Source: Ramlibacter alkalitolerans | GTDB taxonomy: Bacteria > Pseudomonadota > Gammaproteobacteria > Burkholderiales > Burkholderiaceae_C | Assembly: GCF_016722765.1 (NCBI RefSeq) | Contig: NZ_JAEQND010000015.1 | Span: forward strand, 1-64,000 | Direction: 5' to 3' | Length of the DNA stretch: 64,000 nt | In this document: positions 26,170 through 36,143 of the stretch, piece after piece | Layout: the number at the start of each line of letters is the position of its first letter | How positions within the stretch are numbered: the stretch's first letter is position 1 | Program-made: the position numbers and the translations under genes | The notes under the pieces: generated by a model | What the model was told of the DNA's origin: nothing | What the model saw: the letters and a program-made list of their open reading frames with translations, nothing else | The model's database searches: none

Positions 26170-27153
26170 ATGACCCCCCTGTCGCCCCGCTTTTCCTCCG
26201 CGCGCCGCCTGCTGCTGGCGGGCCTGTTCACCCTGGCCGCCGGCGCCGTGCAGGCGCAAGGCCCGAGCTCCGTGCGCATCCTGGTCGGCTTTCCGCCCGG
26301 CGGCGGCACCGACGCGATCGCGCGCACGCTGGCGGAGAAGCTGAAGGACCAGCTCGGCGTGCCGGTGGTCGTCGACAACCGGGCCGGCGCCGGCGGCCAG
26401 ATCGCCGCCCAGACGCTCAAGAGCGCGGCACCGGACGGCAGCACCTTCTTCCTGAGCCACGACCACTCGATCTCGATCCTGCCGCTGGTGACGAAGAACG
26501 CCGGCTTCGATCCGGCCGTCGACTTCATTCCGGTCGCCGGCTTCGCCACCTTCGCCAACGCGCTGGCGCTTTCCAGCGGCACGCCGGCCAAGTCGCTGCC
26601 CGAGTACGTGCGCTTCGTGCAGCAGCAGGGCGGCAAGGACACCATCGGCGTGCCCGCGCCGGCGTCGATCCCCGAGTTCCTGGTCGGCATGGTGGGGAGC
26701 AAGTACAAGCTGGACCTGCAGGCGGCGCCCTACCGCGGCAGCGCGCCGATGATGGCGGACATGCTGGGCAACCAGATCAAGGCCGGCGTGGCCTCGATCC
26801 CGGACTTCATCGAGAACCACAAGGCGGGCAAGCTGCGCATCGTGGCGGTCATCGGCGACAAGCGGCAGGCCATCCTGCCGGACGTGCCGACCTTCAAGGA
26901 ACTGGGCATCGCTGGTCTCGAGGAACTGCCCTACTACGGCCTGTTCGCCCCCGCCGGCACGCCGCACGAGGTGATCGACCGCATGAACCAGGCGCTGGCA
27001 AAGGTGATCGCGATGCCGGACGTGCGAGAGCACCTGACGGCGATGGGCCTCACCGTGGGCTACCAGCCCCAATCCCTGTTCGCCAACCGCGTCAAGGGCT
27101 ACACGCAGACCTGGGACCGCATCATCAAGGCGAGCGGCTTCCAGGCGAAGTAG
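26170..27153 (+). CDS. Bug-family tripartite tricarboxylate transporter receptor
   Basis: Third Bug receptor in the window, 327 residues, with a signal peptide ending near VQAQ (about residue 30). Motifs are VRILVGFPPGGGTDAIAR, NRAGAGGQIAAQ, PDGSTFFL and PYRGSAPMMADML. It differs from the other two in the glycine-rich first ligand loop (GGG). It starts 24 bases after marR on the same strand, so the two are likely co-transcribed. Its ligand is unknown. Confidence 0.9.
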   Translation: MTPLSPRFSSARRLLLAGLFTLAAGAVQAQGPSSVRILVGFPPGGGTDAIARTLAEKLKDQLGVPVVVDNRAGAGGQIAAQTLKSAAPDGSTFFLSHDHSISILPLVTKNAGFDPAVDFIPVAGFATFANALALSSGTPAKSLPEYVRFVQQQGGKDTIGVPAPASIPEFLVGMVGSKYKLDLQAAPYRGSAPMMADMLGNQIKAGVASIPDFIENHKAGKLRIVAVIGDKRQAILPDVPTFKELGIAGLEELPYYGLFAPAGTPHEVIDRMNQALAKVIAMPDVREHLTAMGLTVGYQPQSLFANRVKGYTQTWDRIIKASGFQAK

Positions 27154-27166
27154 GACAGCCGGGATA

Positions 27167-27289
27167 CGGACAGCCGAACGCAGAAGCCGCAAAAGTTACG
27201 CAGAAGCCGCAAAAGGACATCCATTCGATGATGGTGTCCCTTTCTGCGGTTTTTGCGTAACTTTTGCGGCCTCTGCGTTCGGCTGTCCG
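27167..27289. repeat. Family B fold-back repeat, copy 1
   Basis: A 123-base imperfect inverted repeat with arms of about 56 bases. Each arm carries two tandem units like ACGCAGAAGCCGCAAAAG and is capped outside by CGGACAGCCG. The outermost 36 bases pair with a single mismatch. The loop is around CCATTCGATGATGG. A further piece of the cap (CGGCTGTCCGCATTC) repeats just after it. It sits between convergent genes, so it may end both transcripts. Confidence 0.85.
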
Positions 27290-27306
27290 CATTCGGCTGT
27301 CCGCAT

Positions 27307-27780
27307 TCAGGTATTGCGGCTCGCGATGCCCCAGCGCGCAAGCGCCTCGTCGTCGGCCACGCGGGCGTCGACCCAGCGCTCGCCCTCGGGCGTGCGTTCC
27401 TTCTTCCAGAACGGCGCCTGGGTCTTGAGGTAGTCCATCAGGAACTCGCAGGCCTGGAAGCTCTCGCCGCGATGGGCCGAGGTGACCACGACCAGGACGA
27501 TCTGGTCCTCGACCTGCAAGGGGCCCACCCGGTGGATCACGCGGGCGGCGCGGATGTCGAAGCGGCGGAAGGCCTCGTCGATCATCTGCTCGATCGCCTT
27601 CTCCGTCATGCCCGGGTAGTGCTCCAGCTCCATCGCGCTGACGTTGGCGCCTTCGCTGCGGTCCCGCACCGTGCCGATGAAGCTGCAGACGGCGCCCACC
27701 CCGGCGTCGCCCGCGCGCAGCGCGGCGATCTCCGCCGCGACGTCGAAGTCCCCGGTCTGGATCGCAACGCGCGCCGCCAT
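27307..27780 (-). CDS. moaE: Molybdopterin synthase catalytic subunit MoaE
   Basis: Protein of 157 residues. It transfers two sulfurs from MoaD thiocarboxylate to precursor Z to form molybdopterin. Family landmarks are VCSFIGTVRDRSEG, LEHYPGMTEKAIEQMIDEA, IHRVGPLQVEDQIVLV and the catalytic lysine region THE AFWKK equivalent, APFWKKE, preceded by AHRGESFQACEFLMDYLK. It is the last gene of the long minus-strand run, seven bases after moaD. A family B fold-back follows it. Confidence 0.95.
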   Translation of the reverse strand: MAARVAIQTGDFDVAAEIAALRAGDAGVGAVCSFIGTVRDRSEGANVSAMELEHYPGMTEKAIEQMIDEAFRRFDIRAARVIHRVGPLQVEDQIVLVVVTSAHRGESFQACEFLMDYLKTQAPFWKKERTPEGERWVDARVADDEALARWGIASRNT

Positions 27781-27787
27781 GGCCGCC

Positions 27788-28039
27788 TCAGCCGCCCGTC
27801 ACGGGCGGGAAGAACGCGACCTCGCAGCCTTCGCGCAGGACGGCCGCGTCGTCGCTCATGACCTGGTCCAGCGCCATGCGCACGGCCTTGCCGCGCCCCA
27901 GCGCCGACGCGTAAGGCTCGCCCCGGGCGACGAGTTCGTCGCGCAGGGCACCGAGCGTTTCGCTGCGGGTCTGCACCGACTCGCTGCCCTGCCCCAGCGC
28001 CTCGCGCACGGAGGCGAAGTACTTGATCCTCAGGTTCAT
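27788..28039 (-). CDS. moaD: Molybdopterin synthase sulfur carrier subunit MoaD
   Basis: Ubiquitin-like protein of 83 residues ending in the required Gly-Gly (FFPPVTGG). The terminal glycine is adenylated and thiocarboxylated, then donates sulfur through MoaE. The opening MNLRIKYFASVREALG is typical. Its start overlaps the moeA stop by four bases (ATGA). Confidence 0.94.
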   Translation of the reverse strand: MNLRIKYFASVREALGQGSESVQTRSETLGALRDELVARGEPYASALGRGKAVRMALDQVMSDDAAVLREGCEVAFFPPVTGG

Positions 28040-29262
28040 GCCAGCAACTCCGCCAGCGGCAGGAAGCGCACCGGATCGCCCGGCGCGATGGTGTGGCCCG
28101 CCGGGACGTCGATCAGGCCGTCGGCCCAGACCGTGGAGGTCAGCACGCCGGAGCTCTGGTTCGGGAACAGCGCCAGCCGGCCTTGCGCATCGCGCCGCGC
28201 GCGCAGGAATTCGCGGCGCTTGTCGGGCCGCGGCCAGGCGAAGTTCGCCGGCAGCTGCACGGCCACGGGCGTGAGCTGCGTGGCGCCCTGCAGCTTCAGC
28301 AGGAACGGGCGCACCAGCAGCAGGAAGGTGACGAAGCTGGACACGGGATTGCCCGGCAGGCCGATGAAATGCGCATCGGCCACCTTGCCGTAGGCGAAGG
28401 GTTTGCCGGGCTTCATGGCGATCTGCCACAGGTCCAGCGAACCGAGCTGCTGCACGGCGGGCTTGATGTGGTCCTCCTCGCCGACGGACACGCCGCCGCT
28501 GGTGAGGATCAGATCGTTGTCGCGCGAGGCATCGCGCAAGGCCTGCACCGTGGCCTCGCGCTGGTCCGGCACGATGCCGAGATCGCGCACCTCGCAGCCC
28601 AGGCGCAGCAGCAGGCTGCGCAGGAAGAAGCGGTTGGAGTTGTAGATCGCGCCGGGCTTCATCGCCTCGGGCGCGACCTGGCCCGGCATCACCAGTTCGT
28701 CGCCGGTGGAGAACAGCGCGACGCGCGGGCGGCGCGCCACCTGCAGGTGCTCGCGGCCGATGCTCGCGGCCAGGCCTTGCGCGGCCGGCGTGAGGCGTTC
28801 GCCGCACGCGAGCACCGTGCTGCCGCGCGTGATGTCTTCGCCGCTGCGGCGGATCCACTGGCCGGCCTCGGGCATGCGCAGGATGCGCACGCGGCCGTCG
28901 TCGAGAGCCTGGGTGTCCTCCTGCATCACGATCGCGTCCGCGCCGGCGGGCACCGGCGCGCCGGTGAAGATGCGGGCGATGCTCCCGGACTGCAGCGGCT
29001 GCGGCGCCGCGCCGGCCGGAATGCGCTGGCTGACCGGCAGCGGCACGCCTTCGTCGGCGATCTCGGCCCGGCGCACGGCATAGCCGTCCATCGAGCTGTT
29101 GTCCTGCGGCGGGACCTGCAGCGACGAGACCAGGTCCTCGGCCAGCACCCGGCCATCGGCGTCGAAGGTCGCCACGACCTCGGTGCCGGCGAGCGGCTGC
29201 GCCTGCGCCAGCAGGGCCGCCAGGGCGTCGTCGAGGGGGCGCAGCGCGGGACGGGAGTTCAC
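28036..29262 (-). CDS. moeA: Molybdopterin molybdotransferase MoeA
   Basis: Protein of 408 residues, the normal MoeA length, which inserts molybdate into adenylylated molybdopterin. Motifs include DNSSMDGYAVR, IFTGAPVPAGADAIVMQED, FSTGDELVMPGQ and FIGLPGNPVSSFVTF. The GTG start at 29262 is supported by its GTGA overlap with the mobB stop. The ATG 17 codons upstream would lie well inside mobB. It is part of the block mobB-moeA-moaD-moaE. Confidence 0.94.
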   Translation of the reverse strand: MNSRPALRPLDDALAALLAQAQPLAGTEVVATFDADGRVLAEDLVSSLQVPPQDNSSMDGYAVRRAEIADEGVPLPVSQRIPAGAAPQPLQSGSIARIFTGAPVPAGADAIVMQEDTQALDDGRVRILRMPEAGQWIRRSGEDITRGSTVLACGERLTPAAQGLAASIGREHLQVARRPRVALFSTGDELVMPGQVAPEAMKPGAIYNSNRFFLRSLLLRLGCEVRDLGIVPDQREATVQALRDASRDNDLILTSGGVSVGEEDHIKPAVQQLGSLDLWQIAMKPGKPFAYGKVADAHFIGLPGNPVSSFVTFLLLVRPFLLKLQGATQLTPVAVQLPANFAWPRPDKRREFLRARRDAQGRLALFPNQSSGVLTSTVWADGLIDVPAGHTIAPGDPVRFLPLAELLA

Positions 29263-29792
29263 GCGTATCTCTCCGGGTCGTAGTCGAACCTGTCCCCATT
29301 CTCGACCAGCCACCCGGCCACCGCATCAGGGTCATTCAGGTCCAGCACCGGCCGCAGGGTTGCCTGGGGCAGCTGGTCCGCCGCATCGGTGGCGATCGCC
29401 ACGATGAAGTCGTCGTCCGGGTAGCGCGCCTGCTTGCCGGCCTCGGGGCGCCAGACCTCGATCTTGAGCAGGTTGCTTTCCTTGAAGCCTTCCACCAGCA
29501 CCCAGTCGACGCCTTCCCACAGCTCGGAGATCAGGTGGTGCACGGACAGCTTCGCCGGCTGCTCGAACTCGCGCAACAGCGCCAGGCGCCGGTCGGAAGC
29601 GACCACCACTTCGAACGCACCCGCCTCCCGATGGCGATAGGTGTCCTTGCCGGGATGGTCGATGTCGAACTTGTGGTGGGCGTGCTTGACGACCGAAACC
29701 CGCAGCCCGCGCAATTTCAGCTCGGGGATCAGCCGCTCGACGAGCTGGGTCTTGCCCGAGCCCGAGTAACCCGCGAATCCGACGACCTTCAT
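29259..29792 (-). CDS. mobB: Molybdopterin-guanine dinucleotide biosynthesis protein MobB
   Basis: P-loop GTPase-like protein of 177 residues opening MKVVGFAGYSGSGKTQLVE, with Walker A near residues 9-16. Other family blocks are VVKHAHHKFDIDHPGKDTYRH and VDWVLVEGFKES. It assists MobA in forming the guanine dinucleotide cofactor. mobA is not in the window. Both ends overlap neighbours by four bases (thrC upstream as ATGA, moeA downstream as GTGA), so it is embedded in the operon rather than merely adjacent. Confidence 0.92.
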   Translation of the reverse strand: MKVVGFAGYSGSGKTQLVERLIPELKLRGLRVSVVKHAHHKFDIDHPGKDTYRHREAGAFEVVVASDRRLALLREFEQPAKLSVHHLISELWEGVDWVLVEGFKESNLLKIEVWRPEAGKQARYPDDDFIVAIATDAADQLPQATLRPVLDLNDPDAVAGWLVENGDRFDYDPERYA

Positions 29793-31231
29793 GCGCAGTG
29801 CGCCGCGATGAATTGCTGGACTGCCGCCGCATCGGCCGGCAGCACGGTCACCCGCCGCGGCAGGTCCTCGATGCCGGCGAATTTCGCCGGCCGGTCCGGT
29901 TCGCGCCCGAGGGCCTCCACGATGGTGGCGGCGAACTTGATCGGCAGCGCCGTCTCCAGCACGATCATCGGCGTGCCGGCGCTGGCGAAGGAGCGCGCCA
30001 CCTTCAGGCCGTCGGCCGTGTGGGTGTCGATCATGGTGGCGAAGCGCTGGTACGTGTCGCGGATCGTGGCCACGCGGTCGGCATGCGTGCTCTTGCCGGA
30101 CACGAAGCCGTACTGCGAGCGCGCCCGCGCGACCTCGCCGGAAAGGTCGAACCGGCCCTTGGCAGGCAGTTCCTCCGCGAACAGGTAGCGCACCCTGGCG
30201 CCGTCGCGCGCGAGCAGGTCGAACACGAAGCGCTCGAAGTTGCTGGCCTTGGAGATGTCCATCGAGGGGCTGGAGGTCTCGAAGGTGTCCTGGCTGCCGC
30301 GCACGCGGTAGACGCCGGTGCGGAAGAACTCGTCGAGCACGTCGTTCTCGTTCGTGGCCAGCACGAGCCGGTCGATCGGCAGGCCCATGCTGCGCGCGAC
30401 GTGGCCGGCGCAGATGTTGCCGAAGTTGCCGGACGGCACGCTGAAGCTGACCTTCGGCAGTTCTCCCTCCCCCGCCGCGGGAGGGCTGGGGTCGGGGCGC
30501 CGGGTGGCCTGGAAGTAACCTGCGAAGTAGTACACGACCTGCGCCACCAGGCGCGCCCAGTTGATCGAGTTGACGGTGCCGATGCGGTACTTGCGCTTGA
30601 ACGCCAGGTCGTTCGACACCGCCTTGACGATGTCCTGGCAGTCGTCGAACACGCCCTCGATCGCCAGGTTGTGGATGTTGGCGTCGGACAGGCTGAACAT
30701 CTGCGCCTGCTGGAAGGGGCTCATGCGCCCGTTCGGCGAGGTCATGAAGACGCGCACGCCCTTCTTGCCGCGCATGGCGTATTCGGCGGCGCTGCCGGTG
30801 TCGCCGGAGGTCGCGCCGAGGATGTTCAGTTCCTCGCCGCGCCGCCCGAGTTCGTACTCGAACAGGTTGCCCAGGAGCTGCATCGCCATGTCCTTGAAGG
30901 CCAGCGTGGGCCCGTTGGACAGCGCCTCCAGGTACAGGCCGTCTTCCAGCTTCTTCAGCGGCACGATCTCGCGCGAGCCGAACACCTCCTCGGTGTAGGT
31001 CTTGCGGCAGATCGCGCGCAGGTCGTCGGCCGGGATGTCGTCGATGTAGAGCGACAGGATCTCGAAGGCGAGGTCCGCGTACGGCAGGCTGCGCCATTTC
31101 GCGAGCGTGGCGGCGTCGACCTGCGGATAGTGCTCCGGCAGGTACAGCCCGCCGTCGGGCGCCAGGCCCTCCAGCAGGATTTCGCAGAAGTGCTTGCGGT
31201 CCGGGTGGCCGCGGGTGGAGAGGTACAGCAT
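29789..31231 (-). CDS. thrC: Threonine synthase
   Basis: PLP enzyme of 480 residues converting O-phosphohomoserine to threonine. The PLP lysine is in TLAFKDMAMQLLG. Other blocks are ATSGDTGSAAEYA, NSINWARLVAQVVYY and VPSGNFGNICAGHVAR. Between the last two there is an extra loop reading RRPDPSPPAAGEGELP. At the DNA level it is a GC-rich palindrome (30462-30497) that resembles intergenic repeats (see repeat entry). It starts two bases after the hom stop. Confidence 0.95.
   Translation of the reverse strand: MLYLSTRGHPDRKHFCEILLEGLAPDGGLYLPEHYPQVDAATLAKWRSLPYADLAFEILSLYIDDIPADDLRAICRKTYTEEVFGSREIVPLKKLEDGLYLEALSNGPTLAFKDMAMQLLGNLFEYELGRRGEELNILGATSGDTGSAAEYAMRGKKGVRVFMTSPNGRMSPFQQAQMFSLSDANIHNLAIEGVFDDCQDIVKAVSNDLAFKRKYRIGTVNSINWARLVAQVVYYFAGYFQATRRPDPSPPAAGEGELPKVSFSVPSGNFGNICAGHVARSMGLPIDRLVLATNENDVLDEFFRTGVYRVRGSQDTFETSSPSMDISKASNFERFVFDLLARDGARVRYLFAEELPAKGRFDLSGEVARARSQYGFVSGKSTHADRVATIRDTYQRFATMIDTHTADGLKVARSFASAGTPMIVLETALPIKFAATIVEALGREPDRPAKFAGIEDLPRRVTVLPADAAAVQQFIAAHCA
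30462..30497. repeat. Palindromic repeat inserted in frame within thrC
   Basis: CTCCCTCCCCCGCCGCGGGAG is followed by GGCTGGGGTCGGGGC. It has the look of the common CCTCTCCC..GGGAGAGG-GGTGGGG intergenic repeats of Burkholderiales. Read on the thrC strand it encodes PDPSPPAAGEGE in a loop where relatives, as I recall them, have a short segment. Frame is kept. The identity as a repeat is inferred from pattern memory. Confidence 0.5.
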
Positions 31232-31233
31232 CG

Positions 31234-32552
<1,319 letters not shown>

Positions 32553-32556
<4 letters not shown>

Positions 32557-33608
32557 TTTCTCTTTTCCTCTGTGGTCCTCTTGTCCGCCGGCGGCACCAC
32601 CTCGCTCACCAGCGTGGGGAGCATCCAGGGCCCGCCCGCTGCCACCAGCCGGCACATGCCGGTGGTGGCTTCCTCCGTGTGGACGAAGCGCGCCCCGTTC
32701 CACACCCATTGGTCCATGGCAAAGCAGTCGCCGAGGCCGCGGCCCTTCTGCATCGCCACGATGCGGCTGCGCTCCGGCTCGAATTCCGTGCCGCTGTAGG
32801 TGACGGCGGTGGCGCGGTAGGGCGGCTTGTCGTTCGCCACCCAGAAGCCCTGGCCGGTGTTGTACGCCGCCACCCAGCAGCGCGCCGACACCAGTACCCG
32901 GTGCGCGTCGAGCCGCCACGCCTGCGGCGGTTCGGCCGTGTCCTTCAGGTCCGGGCAGTCGTCCGGCACCTTGCGCAGGCTGCGCAGCACCGCGATGGCC
33001 AGCGCCTCGCGCGGCGCCGGCCCGGAGATCGCCGCCGCCCGCACGACCGGCTTCGGCAGGGCCGGCAGGACGGCCGCTTCCGCGTTCGCCCCCTTGCGCA
33101 CCAGCGCACCCGTGGTGCCGACGCGGCCCTGCACGTCGTCCATGCGCAGCAGGACGGCGGCAGCCCCCGCATCGGAAACGCGCCAGCGCTGCGGGCCGGC
33201 CACGAAGGCGATCTCCTCGCTGCGCAGCAGCCCCTGGAGCAGGGCCGCCGTCTGGGAGGTGTCCAGGGTGCCGACGCCTTCGTCCGCCTTCAGTGCGACC
33301 GCGCCGCGCGGACGGCCGCCGACGACGAGGTCCACCTGCGCCGGTGGCGGCGTGGCCTTGCCGTCGTCGTACGTGCCGATGGTGACCTGCGCGCTCACCG
33401 GCCGGCGCGCGCCGGCTTCACGCGTGAGCAGCACGGACACCGCCGGCGGCACCTCGCCGGCCTGGTAGCCGGCGGCCCGGCAGGTGCGTGTGTTGTCGCA
33501 GGCCAGTTCCCAGTCCTTGTGCGTGAACTGCACGCCGGCGGCCCCCGCAGGCGTCGCTGCCAGCGCAGCGAGAACGGCGAGCATGCGCAGGGCGAGGCGG
33601 GCGGCCAT
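32553..33608 (-). CDS. DUF1176 family exported protein
   Basis: Protein of 351 residues with a signal peptide (about 1-23, ending AGAAG). The mature start VQFTHKDWELACDNTRTCRAAGYQ is the DUF1176 signature, and Cys pairs could form disulfides. The C-terminal part has CWVAAYNTGQGFWVAND and GRGLGDCFAMDQWVWNG. Function is unknown; a periplasmic location is predicted. It lies 14 bases after the aminotransferase and its stop overlaps the hom start, so an unrelated-looking secreted protein is translationally coupled to amino-acid synthesis. Confidence 0.85.
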
Positions 33609-33622
33609 GGGGAAAGCGCAGT

Positions 33623-34849
33623 TCAGGCGCTGCGGCGCCGGCGGTACTGCTCGAGGAAGCGGGCGATGCGGCCCACGGCCTCGCGCAGGTCGTCCTCGTG
33701 CGGCAGGAACACGATGCGGAAGTGGTCCGGCTGCGGCCAGTTGAAGCCCGTGCCCTGCACCAGCATCACCCGCGTCTGCTGCAGCAGCTCGAGGAAGAAC
33801 TGGCGGTCGTCCTGGATCGGGTACAGCTTCGGGTCCAGCCGGGGGAACATGTACAGCGCCGCCTGCGGCTTGACACAGCTGACGCCGGGGATCGCCGTGA
33901 TCAGCTCGTACGCCAGGTCGCGCTGGCGGCGCAGCCGCCCGCCGGGCCCGACCAGATCGTGGATGCTCTGGTAGCCGCCCAGCGCCGTCTGGATGGCCCA
34001 CTGCCCCGGAACGTTGGCGCACAGGCGCATGTTCGAGAGCATGGTCAGGCCCTCGATGTAGTCGGCACCCGCCTTCTTGTCGCCCGAGACCACCAGCCAG
34101 CCGGCGCGGTAGCCGCAGGAGCGGTAGCTCTTGGACAGCGAGTTGAAGGTGAGCGTGAGCACGTCCTCGGACAGGCTCGCGATCGCGGTGTGCTTCACGC
34201 CCTCGTACAGGACCTTGTCGTAGACCTCGTCGGCGAGGATCACCAGGCCATGCTCGCGGGCGATGGCGACGATCTCGCGCAGCAACTCGTCGGAGTACAG
34301 GGTGCCGGTCGGGTTGTTCGGGTTGATCACCACGATGCCCTTGGTGGCCGGCGTGATCTTGCGGCGGATGTCCGCGGGGTCCGGCATCCAGCCGTTGGCC
34401 TCGTCGCACATGTAGTGCACCGGCGTGCCGCCGGCCAGCGCGGTGCAGGCCGTCCACAGCGGGTAGTCCGGCGAGGGGATGAGCAACTCGTCGCCTTCGT
34501 TCAGCAGCGCGTTGGTGGCGATCGCGATCAGCTCGCTGGCGCCGTTGCCCAGGTACACGTCGTCGAGCGTGACGCCCTTGATGCCCTGCTGCTGCGTGTA
34601 GTGCATCACGGCCTTGCGCGCGGCGAAGATCCCCTTGCTGTCCGAGTAGCCCGCCGAGTTCGGCAGGTTGCGGATCATGTCCTGCTGGATTTCCTCGGGC
34701 GCGTCGAAGCCGAACGGGGCGAGGTTGCCGATGTTCAGCTTGATGATCTTGTGACCTTCTTCCTCCAGCTGGCGGGCGGCATCCATGATGGGGCCGCGGA
34801 TGTCGTACAGCACGTTGGCGAGCTTGGCGGATTTCTGAACGGTCTTCAA
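33623..34849 (-). CDS. alaA: Alanine-type pyridoxal-phosphate aminotransferase (AlaA-like)
   Basis: Class I aminotransferase of 408 residues. MKTVQKSAKLANVLYDIRGP and the PLP lysine in NSLSKSYRSCGYRAGW match the AlaA (YfbQ) branch, which uses glutamate and pyruvate. The TTG start at 34849 is preferred because GGGAGGG lies seven bases upstream and the protein then begins as relatives do. The ATG 47 codons earlier adds a foreign leader. It is the first gene of the long run leading to hom and thrC. Confidence 0.88.
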   Translation of the reverse strand: MKTVQKSAKLANVLYDIRGPIMDAARQLEEEGHKIIKLNIGNLAPFGFDAPEEIQQDMIRNLPNSAGYSDSKGIFAARKAVMHYTQQQGIKGVTLDDVYLGNGASELIAIATNALLNEGDELLIPSPDYPLWTACTALAGGTPVHYMCDEANGWMPDPADIRRKITPATKGIVVINPNNPTGTLYSDELLREIVAIAREHGLVILADEVYDKVLYEGVKHTAIASLSEDVLTLTFNSLSKSYRSCGYRAGWLVVSGDKKAGADYIEGLTMLSNMRLCANVPGQWAIQTALGGYQSIHDLVGPGGRLRRQRDLAYELITAIPGVSCVKPQAALYMFPRLDPKLYPIQDDRQFFLELLQQTRVMLVQGTGFNWPQPDHFRIVFLPHEDDLREAVGRIARFLEQYRRRRSA

Positions 34850-34949
34850 AGGCCCTCCCAAGGGCGGTGACACGAGGTGAAACCTATAATTTGACCATAA
34901 ACGCAAGGGCTGCCCTGCAGCAAGCCCGGCGAGACCACGCATCCGCACC

Positions 34950-35333
34950 TTGAAGCTCCAGCCCGATCGCTCCGACGCCCAGACCATCACCGGCTACGGC
35001 CCCGGCTGGGTGGGCGTGGGCACCGGCGCCGGCACGGAAAAGATCACGCACAACGTCGTGATCGCCTCCAACGGCGAACGCCTGCCCTGGGCCGGCCGCT
35101 ACGAGGACCTGGGCCCCGCCGACTTCGCCGCCATCGCGGAACTCAAGGTCGAAGTGGTGATCTTCGGCAGCGGCGCGCGGATCCGCTTTCCCAAGCCCGC
35201 CTGGCTGGCGCCGCTGGCCGAGGCACGCATCGGCATCGAGACCATGGACACCGCGGCAGCGTGCCGCACCTACAACATCCTGGCGCAGGAAGGCCGCGAA
35301 GTGGCCGTGGCCCTGCTGCTCGAATCCGCGTAA
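34950..35333 (+). CDS. Mth938-like domain protein
   Basis: Protein of 127 residues of the Mth938/NDUFAF3-like fold. Landmarks are TITGYGPGWVGVG and VEVVIFGSGARIRFP, with a C-terminal CRTYNILAQEGREVAVALLL. The bacterial role is unclear; the mitochondrial relative assists complex I assembly. It starts at a TTG, with no better codon nearby. A TATAAT at 34885-34890 in the divergent gap with alaA may be its -10, although no good -35 is visible. A short CCCCG..CGGGG hairpin follows the stop. Confidence 0.8.
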   Translation: MKLQPDRSDAQTITGYGPGWVGVGTGAGTEKITHNVVIASNGERLPWAGRYEDLGPADFAAIAELKVEVVIFGSGARIRFPKPAWLAPLAEARIGIETMDTAAACRTYNILAQEGREVAVALLLESA

Positions 35334-35443
35334 CCCCGCACGAGCGGGGCATATGCGTTTCACGGTAAAATCGGTGGTTGCGGTGGGCCTGCGCGAAGCC
35401 CGCCGTCCGCGCGCAGAACTGTCACACCAGAACCACATACCCT

Positions 35444-35920
35444 ATGGCGATCGTTGTCAACAAACCCCTTCCAGAATTCGAGGCGAACGCCACTGGCGGC
35501 AGCAAGGTCACGAACACATCGCACGTGGGCCAGATCGTGGTGCTGTACTTCTACCCGAAGGACAACACCCCGGGCTGCACCACCGAAGCCATGCAGTTCC
35601 GTGACAAATACAAGGATTTCGTGAAGGCCGGCGCCGTGGTGTTCGGCGTCTCGCGCGACAACATGAAGTCGCACGACGAGTTCAAGGCCAAGCTGGAACT
35701 GCCGTTCGAGCTGATCGCGGACACCGAGGAAAAGATGTGCCACATGTTCGGCGTGGTGAAGAACAAGATCATGTACGGCAAGAAGGTCAAGGGCATCGAG
35801 CGCAGCACCTTCCTGGTGGGCGCCGACGGCATCCTCAAGCAGGAATGGCGCGGCCTCAAGGTGCCCGGCCACGTCGACGAGGTCCTCAAGGCCGTCAAGC
35901 TGCTGAAGAAGGCTGCCTGA
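35444..35920 (+). CDS. bcp: Thioredoxin-dependent peroxiredoxin, Bcp/PrxQ type
   Basis: Protein of 158 residues. The peroxidatic Cys45 is in YPKDNTPGCTTEAMQF. The resolving Cys found five residues later in E. coli Bcp is Met50 here, and the only other Cys is about residue 99 (EKMCHMFG). It therefore either uses a different resolving Cys or works as a 1-Cys enzyme. It reduces peroxides in the cytosol. It is a single gene, followed by the region that carries the 36075 terminator. Confidence 0.92.
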   Translation: MAIVVNKPLPEFEANATGGSKVTNTSHVGQIVVLYFYPKDNTPGCTTEAMQFRDKYKDFVKAGAVVFGVSRDNMKSHDEFKAKLELPFELIADTEEKMCHMFGVVKNKIMYGKKVKGIERSTFLVGADGILKQEWRGLKVPGHVDEVLKAVKLLKKAA

Positions 35921-36000
35921 GCCATTGCGCCTGACGAGGCGCGTCCCTGCGTCACTGTCGGGCTTGACGCACGGTTGCAACAGGCGACCGTCCGACATTG

Positions 36001-36112
36001 TTGCGCCACGGCTGATGTGCATAATGATTTCATGCCGTTGACCCGGACGCGACGCGTCATCATCGACAGATCCCAAAAAGCCGCCCGGCCTGCCTGGCGG
36101 CTTTTTTGTTAA
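36001..36112 (+). ncRNA. Candidate small RNA or leader peptide between bcp and phoH
   Basis: A -10-like CATAAT (36020-36025) is followed about 50 bases later by a strong intrinsic terminator, which would give an RNA of roughly 75-80 bases. The same stretch has a 26-codon reading frame from ATG 36032 to TAA 36112, beginning MPLTRTRRVIIDRSQ. It has no clear ribosome-binding site. The -35 element is poor, so the call is tentative. The alternative is that the terminator simply ends bcp mRNA. Confidence 0.35.
36075..36107 (+). terminator. Intrinsic terminator before phoH
   Basis: AAAAAGCCGCC pairs with GGCGGCTTTTTT, followed by GTT. The stem is strong and has a run of six T, so it terminates plus-strand transcripts from bcp or from a small RNA between bcp and phoH. 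Confidence 0.85.
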
Positions 36113-36143
36113 GCCACTACCTCATCAGGAAGCCGTACTCCTC

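Noticed and set aside
27167-27289. Short tandem repeats that could be a CRISPR array
   Set aside because: The units abut without unique spacers, are inverted in the second half, and no cas genes are present.
34850-34949. Strong divergent promoter between alaA and the Mth938-like gene
   Set aside because: A perfect TATAAT exists at 34885, but no acceptable -35 lies 16-18 bases away and there is no extended -10, so it is only mentioned, not called.
35334-35350. Terminator after the Mth938-like gene
   Set aside because: The CCCCG..CGGGG hairpin has only five pairs and no T run.
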